From Bin87 sp965232895 (GTDB lineage Bacteria > Chloroflexota > Dehalococcoidia > Lucifugimonadales > UBA3495): a stretch of DNA of 64,000 nucleotides. The stretch spans positions 1,736,001-1,800,000 of the forward strand of contig OZ247430.1 in assembly GCA_965232895.1 (NCBI GenBank), in the 5' to 3' direction. The position numbers were made by a program, and so were the translations under genes. The notes under the pieces were generated by a model that was not told the origin of the DNA, ran no database searches, and saw nothing but the letters and a program-made list of their open reading frames with translations. Of this stretch, positions 8,707-17,247 are shown piece after piece; position 1 is the stretch's first letter, and the number at the start of each line of letters is the position of its first letter.

Positions 8707-9585
8707 ATGACGCTGTTCGACGGATACGTGGTAGTCGATTGGTCAGCCAGCGCGGTGCCCGCTCAGGGCGCAAACAGCGTTTGGCTCGCCATTTGTGATG
8801 CGCGCGGGATGCTGGATCTCGAGAACCCCGCTACGCGCCAGGGGGCAATGGATCGTATCGAGGAGTTGCTGAATACAGCCACGGCTGAGGGCCGCCGGAT
8901 GCTCTGCGGGTTCGACTTTCCGTTCGGATACCCTGAGGGCTCGGCTCGGATGCTGACCGGCTGTGATGGCTGGGCGGCCGTCTGGGAACGGATTGCGGAG
9001 GTCATCGAGGATGGTCCAGACAACAAGAACAACCGCTTCGAGGCGGCGGCAGATCTGAATGCGCACTTCGAAGGCGAAGGGCCATTTTGGGGCCTACCGA
9101 CAGGGCGCGATACTCCGGGCCTCCTGGGTACGAGGCCGCAAAACGGCTGGGGAGTGAACTTGCCACCCAGACTCCGCTACGCTGAGCACATGGTTCCGAG
9201 GGCCCAGGAAGTGTGGAAGCTTTTCTACCCGGGTAGTGTTGGCGGGCAGGCGTTGACCGGCATTGGCGCGTTGGAAAGGTTGCGGCGCCGTACCCCAGTG
9301 GAAGTCTGGCCGTTCGAAACGCTGGGAGGAGGACATTCCCACGTACTGGCGGAAATCTATCCCTCGCTGATTGAACCTTGCCCCGGGAATGAAGTGTTGG
9401 ACGCGAGGCAAGTCAAAGCCGTGGCAGTGGCCCTCCGGGAACTCGACAGGTTGGGACAGTTGCGGCGTTACCTCCACGCGCCGGGTTTGATGCCGGCCCG
9501 AGTAATCGACGAAGAAGGGGCCATCTTGGGGATGCAGGATCCGGTGGGATTTCAGGCAGCAGCCCAAGCGCTGCACTGCGTTTGA
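8707..9585 (+). CDS. Conserved protein with RNase H-like VDWSAS motif, function unknown
   Basis: This ~292-residue cytoplasmic protein opens with GYVVVDWSAS and has a second acidic motif CGFDFPFGYP about 60 residues later, a pattern typical of RNase H-like (DUF429-type) folds. Further conserved-looking blocks are DNKNNRFEAAADLNAHF, EVWKLFYPGSVGGQ, VEVWPFETLGGG and LAEIYPSL. Homologues in alphaproteobacteria are sometimes auto-labelled as molybdopterin or cobalamin synthesis proteins, which I do not trust. The ATG at 8707 has GGAGG only 3 bases before it. An ATG at 8692 has no ribosome site, so the exact start is uncertain. It starts 45 bases after the LVIVD gene and could be co-transcribed with it. 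Confidence 0.6.
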   Translation: MTLFDGYVVVDWSASAVPAQGANSVWLAICDARGMLDLENPATRQGAMDRIEELLNTATAEGRRMLCGFDFPFGYPEGSARMLTGCDGWAAVWERIAEVIEDGPDNKNNRFEAAADLNAHFEGEGPFWGLPTGRDTPGLLGTRPQNGWGVNLPPRLRYAEHMVPRAQEVWKLFYPGSVGGQALTGIGALERLRRRTPVEVWPFETLGGGHSHVLAEIYPSLIEPCPGNEVLDARQVKAVAVALRELDRLGQLRRYLHAPGLMPARVIDEEGAILGMQDPVGFQAAAQALHCV

Positions 9586-9758
9586 AGCGGCTCAGGCGTT
9601 CCGCGGCTCTGCCATCTGTAAACTGTGGCGGCACTTGGACCGGCTTGGCTGATACGGCGCAATCCCACGACGCCCCCGTGTAGAGGGCGCACGTGGTTGC
9701 GAAAACTTGGCAAGCATCGCCTTTCGGATGCCGCAGACAACGATTGTAGCCAAGCTGT

Positions 9759-10091
9759 TTAAAGTTTTGCCCAGACCACGAAGGCGGCTACGATTACAAC
9801 AGCGACGACCTCGAGTATGAACACGACTGCAGCGTCCTGCGTTCTGGATTTCTGCTGTTCGGCATCGTTATTGAATATTGCGTTGAAAGCCAATATCAAG
9901 CACGAGAAGTACGCCCCAATGGCCGTCGCCCCGCTGATCATTACCGGAGTTCGGAACCTGTCGGAGTTGAGAACTTCATCGGCGAAACCGACCAGCGTGA
10001 ACAGGGCCACCAGCACCACAGTAGCCAAGGTGATGACACTGACGCAGACGGCATCCCAACTCCTAAGCCCCTGGTCGCTCGGATTGACCAT
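9759..10091 (-). CDS. Small membrane protein, unknown
   Basis: This ~110-residue protein has three hydrophobic helices (SWDAVCVSVITLATVVLVAL, PVMISGATAIGAYFSCLILA and VVFILEVVAVVIVAAFVVWA) separated by short polar loops (DEVLNSDRF and NNDAEQQKSRTQD). I do not recognise the family. The start at 10091 (MVNPSDQG) overlaps the end of the upstream small membrane gene by 29 bases, which suggests translational coupling. A longer frame to 10148 would add 19 residues inside that gene. The two genes look like a two-component membrane pair. Downstream, 9586-9758 holds no gene I can support. Confidence 0.5.
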   Translation of the reverse strand: MVNPSDQGLRSWDAVCVSVITLATVVLVALFTLVGFADEVLNSDRFRTPVMISGATAIGAYFSCLILAFNAIFNNDAEQQKSRTQDAAVVFILEVVAVVIVAAFVVWAKL

Positions 10092-10281
10092 GCTTCTTAC
10101 CCAGTCTCCGTGAACGAATGTAGCTGACGACCAAGGCGGTCCCGACAAAGAGGGAAGCGACAGCGCTGGAGTAGAAGAAGACCGCAGGGTCTTCGTATTT
10201 TCTGCTCGCCATGAACGCCGCCCAACTGGGCAGACCCGCTGCGAGGAGGAAGGCCGACACGTAAAACAACAGGTCTTTCAT
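10063..10281 (-). CDS. Small two-helix membrane protein, unknown
   Basis: This ~72-residue protein has two transmembrane helices (LLFYVSAFLLAAGLPSWAAF and PAVFFYSSAVASLFVGTALV) and a basic C-terminal tail (RSRRLGKKHGQSERPG) that should lie in the cytoplasm. The ATG at 10281 is chosen over a GTG at 10290; neither has a clear ribosome site. It precedes and overlaps another small membrane gene on the same strand. The 240 bases between it and the M19 gene hold nothing I can identify. The function is unknown. Confidence 0.45.
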   Translation of the reverse strand: MKDLLFYVSAFLLAAGLPSWAAFMASRKYEDPAVFFYSSAVASLFVGTALVVSYIRSRRLGKKHGQSERPGA

Positions 10282-10521
10282 ATCTTTCACTTTGGAATGT
10301 TGGCAGCGCTAAGGTACTCTGCCATCGCTGGACTATGTTGAGTGAGAGGGTAAGGGCCGATGCTCAAGGCCGGACGGCACCTCTGCCGTATATGTAGCAG
10401 GTTACGGGAGTTTGCTCTGCAGTGTCAACGCCTTTCTCTAGTCGCGGCAAACCTCAATGTAGCAAGTTTCCTGCTATGGTAACTCGACCGGGCCGGCTGC
10501 CGCACCAGCGCCCTCACACCC

Positions 10522-11643
10522 TCACCCCATCACCCGCCGGAACAGCGCCAGCGCGTTCCCGCCGGAGATCTTCCGCACGTCCTCATCCGAGTAGCCGCGC
10601 GCTATCAGGCCGCGGATGATGTTCTTGCCGTCGGCGGGGGATTCGAGGCCGTCCACGTAGCGCGCCGGCGTGGGGCCGGGGCGACCCATCACCGCCTCGC
10701 CGACGCCCACCGAGTCACCGATGCTGGTGTCGGTGCCGATGGCCACGTGGTCGATGCCCACCAGGTTGACCATGTAGTCGTAGTGGTCCAGCACGCACTC
10801 GATGCTCTGCTCCGGGTCGTTGCTGAGCCGGTTGGCCACGGCGGTGATGCCGATGACGCCGCCCTTGCGCGCGCAGGCCAGCAGTTCCTCGTCCTTGCGC
10901 AACCGACGGGCCTGGAAGCTGTGGCTGGCCAGGGTGTAGGAACCGTCGTGGCTGAAGGTGACCGGCGCTTCCGACGCCTCGATGGCGTCCATGGCGGTGC
11001 GGAATGAGGCATGGGACACGTCCACCACCATGCCCAGCTCGTTCATGCGCTGGACCACCTCCAGCCCGAAGTCGCTGAGGCCGCCGTCGTTGCGCTCGAA
11101 GATGCCGTCGCCGATGTAGGCCTTGCGGCTGTAGGTCAGGCCGGCCAGGCGCACCCCCGCGTTGTAGAGCACGTCCACTAGGTTCAGCTCGTTACCGATG
11201 GCCAAGTGCTCCACCGTGGGGAAGAATCCCACCTTGCCCTGCGCCTTGGCCGCCTCGATCTCGTCCGCGTTGCTGACCTGCAGCACGTCGTCGTTTTGCG
11301 AGATGTCCGAGATCATCATGCTGACCTCCTCCAGCAGGTCGGAGAAACGGATGAAGGACATCTCGTTGGTGTGCACCATTCCGCGAAAGACGTTGGCCGT
11401 GCCCACCGCGGTGAACCCGCCGGCCCGCACCGCCTCGTAGCCCCAGAGGTAGCGGTCGCTGCGCAGGTACTCCCAGTACTGGCTGAAGTCCTCGGGCAGC
11501 ACCATGGGATGCTGGTGGAGGTCGATCATGACCGCCTCCTCCATCAGCCGCTGGAACCGGAGTTCCTGCTGCGCGTCCAGCGGCACGGTCATGGAGGGCA
11601 CGCGCCCCACCTGGCTGACGAAATGGAACCGTCCTGGCGTCAT
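10522..11643 (-). CDS. Membrane dipeptidase, peptidase family M19
   Basis: This 373-residue protein is of the renal-dipeptidase type, a binuclear zinc hydrolase of dipeptides and related amides. Seen metal-ligand motifs are DLHQHP (Asp41, His43), the central glutamate in PTVEHLAIG, VVDVSHAS and the following FSHDG, and a GTDTSIGD block near the end. The C-terminal ISGGNALALFRRV matches the usual M19 ending. There is no signal peptide or anchor, so it is likely cytoplasmic despite the family name. GGAG lies eight bases before the ATG. It is divergent from the MBL hydrolase gene at 11834, with a shared promoter region of about 190 bases. Confidence 0.9.
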   Translation of the reverse strand: MTPGRFHFVSQVGRVPSMTVPLDAQQELRFQRLMEEAVMIDLHQHPMVLPEDFSQYWEYLRSDRYLWGYEAVRAGGFTAVGTANVFRGMVHTNEMSFIRFSDLLEEVSMMISDISQNDDVLQVSNADEIEAAKAQGKVGFFPTVEHLAIGNELNLVDVLYNAGVRLAGLTYSRKAYIGDGIFERNDGGLSDFGLEVVQRMNELGMVVDVSHASFRTAMDAIEASEAPVTFSHDGSYTLASHSFQARRLRKDEELLACARKGGVIGITAVANRLSNDPEQSIECVLDHYDYMVNLVGIDHVAIGTDTSIGDSVGVGEAVMGRPGPTPARYVDGLESPADGKNIIRGLIARGYSDEDVRKISGGNALALFRRVMG

Positions 11644-11833
11644 GATGCAACTCCGTTCGGGGCAATCTCGGGGACATATCTGGCCGGATTATACAAGGGC
11701 CAGCCTCAGCCCACAGTGGTAGGATCAACGGACGACCCCGCCGGCGTCAGGCCGGACATCACAACACGCGAACGTCCCTGGCAACGGCATCTGTTGGGCG
11801 AGTCAACCAGCACGCAATCAGTGAGGACAACAA

Positions 11834-12694
11834 ATGGCTGAAATCTACACCCTGGGCGCCGGCACGCCCACGCCGACACCGACGCGCTTCGGAAGTTCCC
11901 ACGTGCTCAAGCTGGGCGACCAGCACATCATGTTCGACTGCGGGCCGGCCACCACGCACAAGCTGGTCAAGGCGGGCCTGTTCCCCACCCAGGTGGACCA
12001 CCTCTTCTTCACGCACCACCACTTCGACCACGACATCGACTACCCCTGCTTCCTGCTGTGCCGCTGGGACCAGAGCGTCGGCAAGGAGAACCAGCTCCAG
12101 GTCTTCGGCCCCGACCTCACCGAGAAGATCACCGAGGGCATCATCGGCGAAAACGGCCTGTTCGCCCACGACTGGAAGGCCCGGGTGAACCACCCGCTGA
12201 GCCAGGCGGTTTTCGTCAATCGCGGCGGCGCCCTGCCCCGACCCGCGCCGTCGGTGTCGGCAACCGACGTGGGCCCGGGCAAGGTGTTCAGCGGGCCGGA
12301 TTGGGAGGTGACGGCCGCGCCGGCCGAGCACGTCCAGCCCTACCTGGATTCCCTGGCCTACCGGGTGGACACGCCCGATGGGAGCGTGATTTTCACCGGC
12401 GACACCCAGCCCTGCGACACCGTCACCGAGTTGGCCCGGGACGCCGACATGATGCTCTGCATGTGCTGGGACGACCAGGCCGTGATGGACAACAACGGCG
12501 AGGCCGGCGGCCAGTGCGGCACCACCGGCGCGGCCCGCATGGCGCAGGCGGCCGGCGTCAAGAAACTGGTGCTGGTGCACATCGGCCCGCACCTGTCCGG
12601 CCACGGCCCCATGGAGCAGGGCATCGGCGACATCAGCCGCATCTACGACGGGGAGATCGTGTTCTCCGAGGAGCTGATGCGGATTACGCTGTAG
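11834..12694 (+). CDS. MBL-fold metal-dependent hydrolase (RNase Z-like)
   Basis: This 286-residue protein has the metallo-beta-lactamase signature THHHFDHD (His61, His63, Asp65, His66), preceded by a GxGTPxP opening and FDCGPAT as in the RNase Z/arylsulfatase branch. Later ligands are His in APAEHVQPY, Asp in FTGDTQPCD and His in LVHIGPHLSGHG. An AAGVKKLVLVHIGPHL ending is typical of the family. The true substrate is not predictable, since RNA, phosphodiesters and sulfate esters are all used by relatives. The start is the only plausible one. It is convergent with the following amidohydrolase gene (15-base gap). Confidence 0.82.
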   Translation: MAEIYTLGAGTPTPTPTRFGSSHVLKLGDQHIMFDCGPATTHKLVKAGLFPTQVDHLFFTHHHFDHDIDYPCFLLCRWDQSVGKENQLQVFGPDLTEKITEGIIGENGLFAHDWKARVNHPLSQAVFVNRGGALPRPAPSVSATDVGPGKVFSGPDWEVTAAPAEHVQPYLDSLAYRVDTPDGSVIFTGDTQPCDTVTELARDADMMLCMCWDDQAVMDNNGEAGGQCGTTGAARMAQAAGVKKLVLVHIGPHLSGHGPMEQGIGDISRIYDGEIVFSEELMRITL

Positions 12695-12709
12695 GCCGGA
12701 ACGGCGCGG

Positions 12710-13726
12710 TCAGTTGCTGATCCGGTATACCCGCATGGCCGAGTCATGGAACAGCGCGGCGCGCTCCGTGGCCGAATAGCCTGCCGAGAGTCGCTTGAAG
12801 GCGTTGAACAGCACGTTGTAGGAGTAGGACGGCTTGTCCACCGGGAAGTTGCTCTCGAACATGCAGCGATCCGGGCCGAACTGCTCGATGCAATAGTTCA
12901 TCAGCGGGCCCAGCGTCCCGGCCAGCTCTTCGGAGCCTATGGGCGTCTCCCGACCGTCCCAGTTGTACCCGTAGCGGACCTGTCCGACGCCGCCCAGCTT
13001 GATGACCACGTTGGGACACTGCGCCACCTCGGCCACACCCTGCCGCCACGCCGGCAGCACTTCGTCATCGCGGTTGGCGTAGGGGCCGACACGGACCAAC
13101 CCGCCGATGTGGTTCAGCACGATGGTCAGGTCGGGAACGGCGCGGGCGAATTCCGCAAGCTCCGGCAGCTGCGGGTGGTACAGGGAGTTCTCCAGCACCA
13201 GCCCCATGTTGGCCATGACCCTGGCGCCGGCCCGGTAGCCCTCCGTGGACAGGGCGCCCTGAATATCTCGTTGCACCAACTCCGGGCTGGCGTCCCATCC
13301 CGTCGAGTGGCGGACGCCGCGGAACCGGCCCGGGCTGGCGGCCACCATCGCCTCCAGCACCGGACGAACGGCGTCGCCCAGCTTCAGGTCAGCGTGCCCC
13401 ATGATAGCGGCGGCGGCTTTGGTGGGGCCGTGGCTGCCGGTGGCCGCCTCGTCAGCGATGGTCTCGATATATTCCACCTCGCCCACGGGTCGCATCGCCT
13501 CCGGCCCATCCTGGCGGTACTCGCAGCGCACCTCGATGAACACCGTGGAGCGGACGTTGTGGCCGCTGCCCACGTCGGCGGACAGCTCGGGCAGCAGGTA
13601 TCGCTGGTACGCCGGCAGCTCCGGGCGCGATACCCAGAAGTGGTGGTGCGTGTCGCAGATCGGCAGGTCCGGCTCCAGGGTTTCCTCTACGGTTTGCGCC
13701 AGCCAGTCTTCGCCTTTCAGTGCCAT
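12710..13726 (-). CDS. Amidohydrolase family 2 (TIM-barrel metal hydrolase)
   Basis: This 338-residue protein of the amidohydrolase-2 type hydrolyses or decarboxylates carboxylated or lactone substrates. The signature DTHHHFW near the N-terminus gives the first metal histidines. Others are seen in FRGVRHSTGW, IVLNHIGG and the C-terminal FGPDRCMFESNFPVDK, with the catalytic Asp region. The ATG at 13726 has GAGGGGG upstream and matches the start of the paralogue at 48053-49069, which is exactly the same length. An in-frame extension to 13774 is not supported. Both copies share the blocks SGHNVRSTVF, GHADLKLGD and YNxxFNAFKRLS, so they are clear paralogues. Confidence 0.88.
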   Translation of the reverse strand: MALKGEDWLAQTVEETLEPDLPICDTHHHFWVSRPELPAYQRYLLPELSADVGSGHNVRSTVFIEVRCEYRQDGPEAMRPVGEVEYIETIADEAATGSHGPTKAAAAIMGHADLKLGDAVRPVLEAMVAASPGRFRGVRHSTGWDASPELVQRDIQGALSTEGYRAGARVMANMGLVLENSLYHPQLPELAEFARAVPDLTIVLNHIGGLVRVGPYANRDDEVLPAWRQGVAEVAQCPNVVIKLGGVGQVRYGYNWDGRETPIGSEELAGTLGPLMNYCIEQFGPDRCMFESNFPVDKPSYSYNVLFNAFKRLSAGYSATERAALFHDSAMRVYRISN

Positions 13727-13923
13727 GTCGTCCCCCTCGGTGTTTTTGCTGCGTCGGATACTAACACGGGCCATTGTGCGCCTGGACGCCTGCGGGGAAT
13801 GTTAGGGCACAGGCGCCTTCTGCCCATGCAAAAGGGGTAGCCGCCGCCGCCGTTGCGCCTATAATGGCGGCCAATACCGAGCCGGACGTCGAGCCGCGCG
13901 TTGCACGTGCTACAGGAGGCGAC

Positions 13924-14361
13924 ATGGCAGTCTTGAAAATTGAAGGCGTGACCCACTGGTCCATCCCGGTGAACGACCTGAACGAAGCCGAGGAGTTTTA
14001 CGGAGAGTTGCTGGGTCTCGAACCCAAGGGCCGGCTGGGCAACAGCGTTATGTCGTGTTTCAACGTCGGCGACCACAATATCCTGCTGTGCGAGCGCTCC
14101 AGCGCTATGGACGGGTCGCTGGCCGACAACGGCGGCGCGCACCACTCGTTCACCGTGTCGCCCGAAACTTTCGACGCGGCGTGCCAGGAGTTCCGCCGGA
14201 GGAGCATCCGGATCGACCACCTGACCTACCGGGCGCAGGGCTTCTTCACCGGCCGCGAACTGTATTTCTTCGACCCCAGCGGCAACCGGCTGGAACTGCG
14301 CGACCCCACCTGGACGGCGGGAATGCCCGAGCCATCGTTCGAGGAACTGGCCAGCGACTAG
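13924..14361 (+). CDS. VOC-family (glyoxalase/extradiol dioxygenase fold) protein
   Basis: This 145-residue protein has the vicinal oxygen chelate fold, with the opening ITHWSIPVND-like strand, the pattern LNEAEEFYGELLGLEP, and a final GRELYFFDPSGNRLELRDP that carries the usual metal glutamate. Histidines in VTHWSIP and GAHHSFTV are candidate ligands. The family includes glyoxalases, extradiol dioxygenases and epimerases, and the substrate here is unknown. The ATG at 13924 is well supported by AGGAGG. It opens a plus-strand run of catabolic genes (SnoaL-like, HpaB, SDR and Rieske proteins), so a role in ring-compound breakdown is plausible. Confidence 0.82.
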   Translation: MAVLKIEGVTHWSIPVNDLNEAEEFYGELLGLEPKGRLGNSVMSCFNVGDHNILLCERSSAMDGSLADNGGAHHSFTVSPETFDAACQEFRRRSIRIDHLTYRAQGFFTGRELYFFDPSGNRLELRDPTWTAGMPEPSFEELASD

Positions 14362-14466
14362 ACAGCGTATCTTCTATGCTCGTAGAGCACTCTGGCTTCG
14401 CAACACTGTGACCGACGACCGCCTGAGCAATCAGCGGTTGCGAACCGGGTTCGCAGGCGGGGAACC

Positions 14467-14600
14467 GTCAGAACCAGGATTTACGGGATTTGATGATTTG
14501 GCAGGATTGGGATATCTGCCCGCCAGAACAGTTCCAATCCTGATAATCCCTAAATCTTGAAAATCCTGATTCTGACTATTTGCGAAACTGGTACACATGA
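14467..14600. repeat. TCAGAATCAGG palindromic repeat, copy 1, with right GTACGC-type arm
   Basis: GTCAGAACCAGGATTTACGG (14467) and AATCCTGATTCTGAC (ending 14576) are inverted terminal parts of a ~110-base imperfect palindrome. The flank GAAACTGGTACACATGAG (14583-14600) resembles the outer arm seen at 7332-7349. The element fills the gap upstream of the SnoaL-like gene. Other copies lie at 18281-18384, 20353-20444, 49150-49258 and 59245-59345. Confidence 0.7.
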
Positions 14601-14643
14601 GAAGCCATCGGCAGTTACGCACATCAACGGAGGAACAAGGGCC

Positions 14644-15108
14644 ATGAGTCTGGAAGACATCGAGCGCCGGCTGCGCGCCCTGGAGGACGTTGAGGAAATC
14701 AAGCGTCTCAAGGCCCGCTACTGCGCCTACTGCGACGACAACTACGACGCCGACGCAATTGCCAGTCTCTTCGTTGAAGACGCGGTCTGGGACGGCGGGA
14801 TGCGGGGCAAGGCCGAAGGACGCGATGGCATCCGCGAGTTCTTCGTCAACGCGCCCAACCGGCTGCCTTTCGCCGTTCACATGGTGATGAACCCCATCAT
14901 CGAGGTGGACGGTGACACCGCTACCGGCATCTGGTACCTGTTCCAGCCCTGCACCTACGCCGACGGCAACCGGGCAGTCTGGGGCTCGGCCAGATACGAC
15001 GAGGAGTACGTCCGGGTCGACGGCGACTGGATGTTCAAGCGCCTGAAGCTGTCGTCAAACTTCTGGACGCCCTTCGATCAGGGATGGGTCGAAGCGCAAT
15101 TCGTGTAG
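14644..15108 (+). CDS. SnoaL-like/NTF2-fold protein
   Basis: This 154-residue protein has the pattern of the SnoaL-4 group: an N-terminal helix (LEDIERRLRALEDVEEIKRLKARYC), DADAIASLFVEDAVWDGG, GRDGIREFFV, HMVMNPIIEVDGDTATGIWYL and a final YDEEYVRVDGDWMFKRLKL. The cone-shaped NTF2 fold is used by polyketide cyclases, dehydratases and small accessory subunits related to the dioxygenase beta subunit. GGAGG precedes the ATG at 14644; an in-frame ATG at 14557 lies in the repeat. It sits between the VOC protein and the HpaB-type hydroxylase, suggesting a dehydratase or isomerase step in the same pathway. Confidence 0.8.
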   Translation: MSLEDIERRLRALEDVEEIKRLKARYCAYCDDNYDADAIASLFVEDAVWDGGMRGKAEGRDGIREFFVNAPNRLPFAVHMVMNPIIEVDGDTATGIWYLFQPCTYADGNRAVWGSARYDEEYVRVDGDWMFKRLKLSSNFWTPFDQGWVEAQFV

Positions 15109-15201
15109 GCAGAACCACAGCCGGACGCAAACATAGAGCAGTTGCAACGATCCAGGGCAAAAGTCGCCGATCGGATTTGCGCCATCGGGAGAAGGTGAGA
15201 C

Positions 15202-16692
15202 ATGCGGACAGGGGCTGACTACAAAGAGAGCCTGCGCGACGGGCGCGACGTCTGGGTGCTGGGCGAAGGCCGCGTGGAGGATGTCACCACCCACCCGGCC
15301 ACGGCCGCCATGGTGGACGAGTACGTGGCCTGGTACGACCGCCACTTCGACCCCGACTGGCAGGACATCCTGCTGACCCCGCCCGATGGCAACGGCCAGC
15401 GGCGGCCGGTCGCAATGACCCCGCCGCAGACGCCCGAGGATTTGAAGCGACTCGGACGAGAGATCAGCGCCGTGCATTTCATCACCGGCGGGAACATGAC
15501 CCATACGCCGGGCTACGGCGAACTGATCTCCCTGGGCTTGCAGAACGTGATGAAGCGGCTGGACAACTCCTCCGAGGACATTGCCAAGGCGGACGAGTAC
15601 CTGGAGTACGTGTCCGACACCGGCCGGTTCGTCACCTACGCCGGCGGCGGGCCGCTGATCGGCACCCGACTCCGTCCCGATGAGAGCGAGCGGGCGGCGC
15701 TCAATCTGGTCAGCGAAACCGCCGACGGCATCGTGGTCAGCGGCAAGATCCAGATGCACACCAGCACGCCCTTCGCCGAGGATCTGCTGATCTCCACCCG
15801 TAACGACATGCCGGCGGGCAGCGGCCGGCATCTCTGGTTCATCGTGCCGGTGAACGCGCCCGGCCTGCGGGTGGTGTCGCGCCGAGCCGCCGCCAGGCAC
15901 AAGAATTTGTTCATGTCGCCGCTCAGCGGCCGGTTTGACGAGCTGGACTCCATGGTCTGGATGGAGGACGTTTTCATCCCCCGCAACCGCGTTTTCACCG
16001 GCGAGGCTCCGGATCGCAACCGGAAGCAGTCGCTGGTGTGCTGGATGCTCTGGCACCACAGCTACGGCTGGCTCGCCAAGGCGGAACTGAGCCTCGGCCT
16101 CGGTCTGGCCCTGGCTGAGATCATGGGCCTCAAGGACAACCCGCAGACCATCGAGCAACTCGTCGAGATGACCGTCAACGTCCAGACCAGCCGTACCTGC
16201 ATGAGGGCGGCCGAACTGGATCAGGAAACGTCCGTGAGCGGGCATCCCCTGGCAAACCAGATCCACGTGGCCGCCGCCGGCGTCAACACCCTCAAGGTCC
16301 GCCAGCGCATGGGCGAGATCCTGCGCGGCCTCCCCGGTTCATCGCTGATCAACGCGCCGGCCGACACCGACTTCGCCGACCCCGCGATGGCCGCCGAGTT
16401 GGAGGACGCCTTCGGAGGCGGCGGCTACACCGCGATGCAACGGGCGGCGCTGCTGCAACTGGCCTGGGACCAGGTTTCCTCCGGCCTGGACGGACGCGAG
16501 GCGGCCTTCGAACTCCACGCCAGCGGCGGCCTGGAGTCGTGGCGCCGGCAATTGGCCGCCTGGTTCGACGACTACAACGAGCTGGCCAACGGCGTGCACG
16601 ATCTGGTCCAGGTGGACCTGCCAACCATGGATCTGTCCAGCCTCCAGGGCGTGCCGGCTGTGCCGCGCCGGATGCCCCAGGTGAACACCTGA
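15202..16692 (+). CDS. 4-hydroxyphenylacetate 3-hydroxylase (HpaB) family FADH2 monooxygenase
   Basis: This 496-residue protein begins with MRTGADYKESLRDGRDVWVL and continues with the HpaB/4-hydroxybutyryl-CoA dehydratase fold. Visible blocks are DTGRFVTYAGGG, a mid-domain GIVVSGKIQMHTSTPFAEDLL and WMEDVFIPRNRVFTGEAP. These enzymes use reduced flavin from a partner reductase to hydroxylate phenolic rings. No reductase (HpaC) is encoded nearby, so it must come from elsewhere. The 4Fe-4S cysteines of the dehydratase branch are not obvious, which favours a monooxygenase. Its position among VOC, SnoaL-like and Rieske genes fits an aromatic pathway. The substrate is unknown. Confidence 0.85.
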   Translation: MRTGADYKESLRDGRDVWVLGEGRVEDVTTHPATAAMVDEYVAWYDRHFDPDWQDILLTPPDGNGQRRPVAMTPPQTPEDLKRLGREISAVHFITGGNMTHTPGYGELISLGLQNVMKRLDNSSEDIAKADEYLEYVSDTGRFVTYAGGGPLIGTRLRPDESERAALNLVSETADGIVVSGKIQMHTSTPFAEDLLISTRNDMPAGSGRHLWFIVPVNAPGLRVVSRRAAARHKNLFMSPLSGRFDELDSMVWMEDVFIPRNRVFTGEAPDRNRKQSLVCWMLWHHSYGWLAKAELSLGLGLALAEIMGLKDNPQTIEQLVEMTVNVQTSRTCMRAAELDQETSVSGHPLANQIHVAAAGVNTLKVRQRMGEILRGLPGSSLINAPADTDFADPAMAAELEDAFGGGGYTAMQRAALLQLAWDQVSSGLDGREAAFELHASGGLESWRRQLAAWFDDYNELANGVHDLVQVDLPTMDLSSLQGVPAVPRRMPQVNT

Positions 16693-16838
16693 TCGGTACG
16701 GCCCTGATCGACAGCGGAGCGAATTGTTCCACGCGGCTCCGCTGGCGTTTTGCCCACGCGGTGACACGGAGACGCCATTTGGTTCCTTTGACGAAACCCG
16801 ACTGGTAACATGGGTCTGCGCCAACACAGGAGCCGAAC

Positions 16839-17225
16839 GTGACAACCACATCAACCCGTGACCGCATCGTAGAACTCTTCGCCGACGCCCGGCAGGTCCA
16901 CTCCCAGGCCGTCGCGCGCCTCGACGCAGGAGATGTTCGGGACGCTGCGGAGAAGGCGTGGTGCGCCACCAAGCGCGCCACCGACGCTCTCATCCTCGCC
17001 CTCACGGGAGAAGAGCCCGTAACCACGGCGCGGACCACTGACGAATTGGATGCCCTGGCGGACCGGGATCCTCAAGCTCGTACGCTCCTGGGCCGTTACT
17101 TCAGCCGCTTGGGGCAACTCCACGGCGCCTGCTTCTACGACGCGCGGTGCAATCCTCAAACCGAGCGCCGCATAAGGGAAACCGCGGCCTACATCGACGA
17201 CGCCCGGAACCTGGCGGGAGCATAG
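16839..17225 (+). CDS. HEPN/PaREP1-like helical protein
   Basis: This 128-residue, mostly helical protein starts with GTG at 16839, supported by AGGAG at 16827-16831. The core DARQVHSQAVARLDAGDVRDAAEKAWCATKRATDALILALTG matches the HEPN-like/PaREP1 helical bundle, which often pairs with nucleotidyltransferases or acts as a small nucleic-acid-linked protein. The catalytic R-x4-6-H of RNase-type HEPN is not present; a C-terminal RRIRETAAYIDDARN helix is. No nucleotidyltransferase gene is adjacent. It starts 146 bases after the HpaB gene and ends 22 bases before an SDR gene. The role is unknown. Confidence 0.55.
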   Translation: MTTTSTRDRIVELFADARQVHSQAVARLDAGDVRDAAEKAWCATKRATDALILALTGEEPVTTARTTDELDALADRDPQARTLLGRYFSRLGQLHGACFYDARCNPQTERRIRETAAYIDDARNLAGA

Positions 17226-17247
17226 ACGAGCAGGACAAAGGTCAATT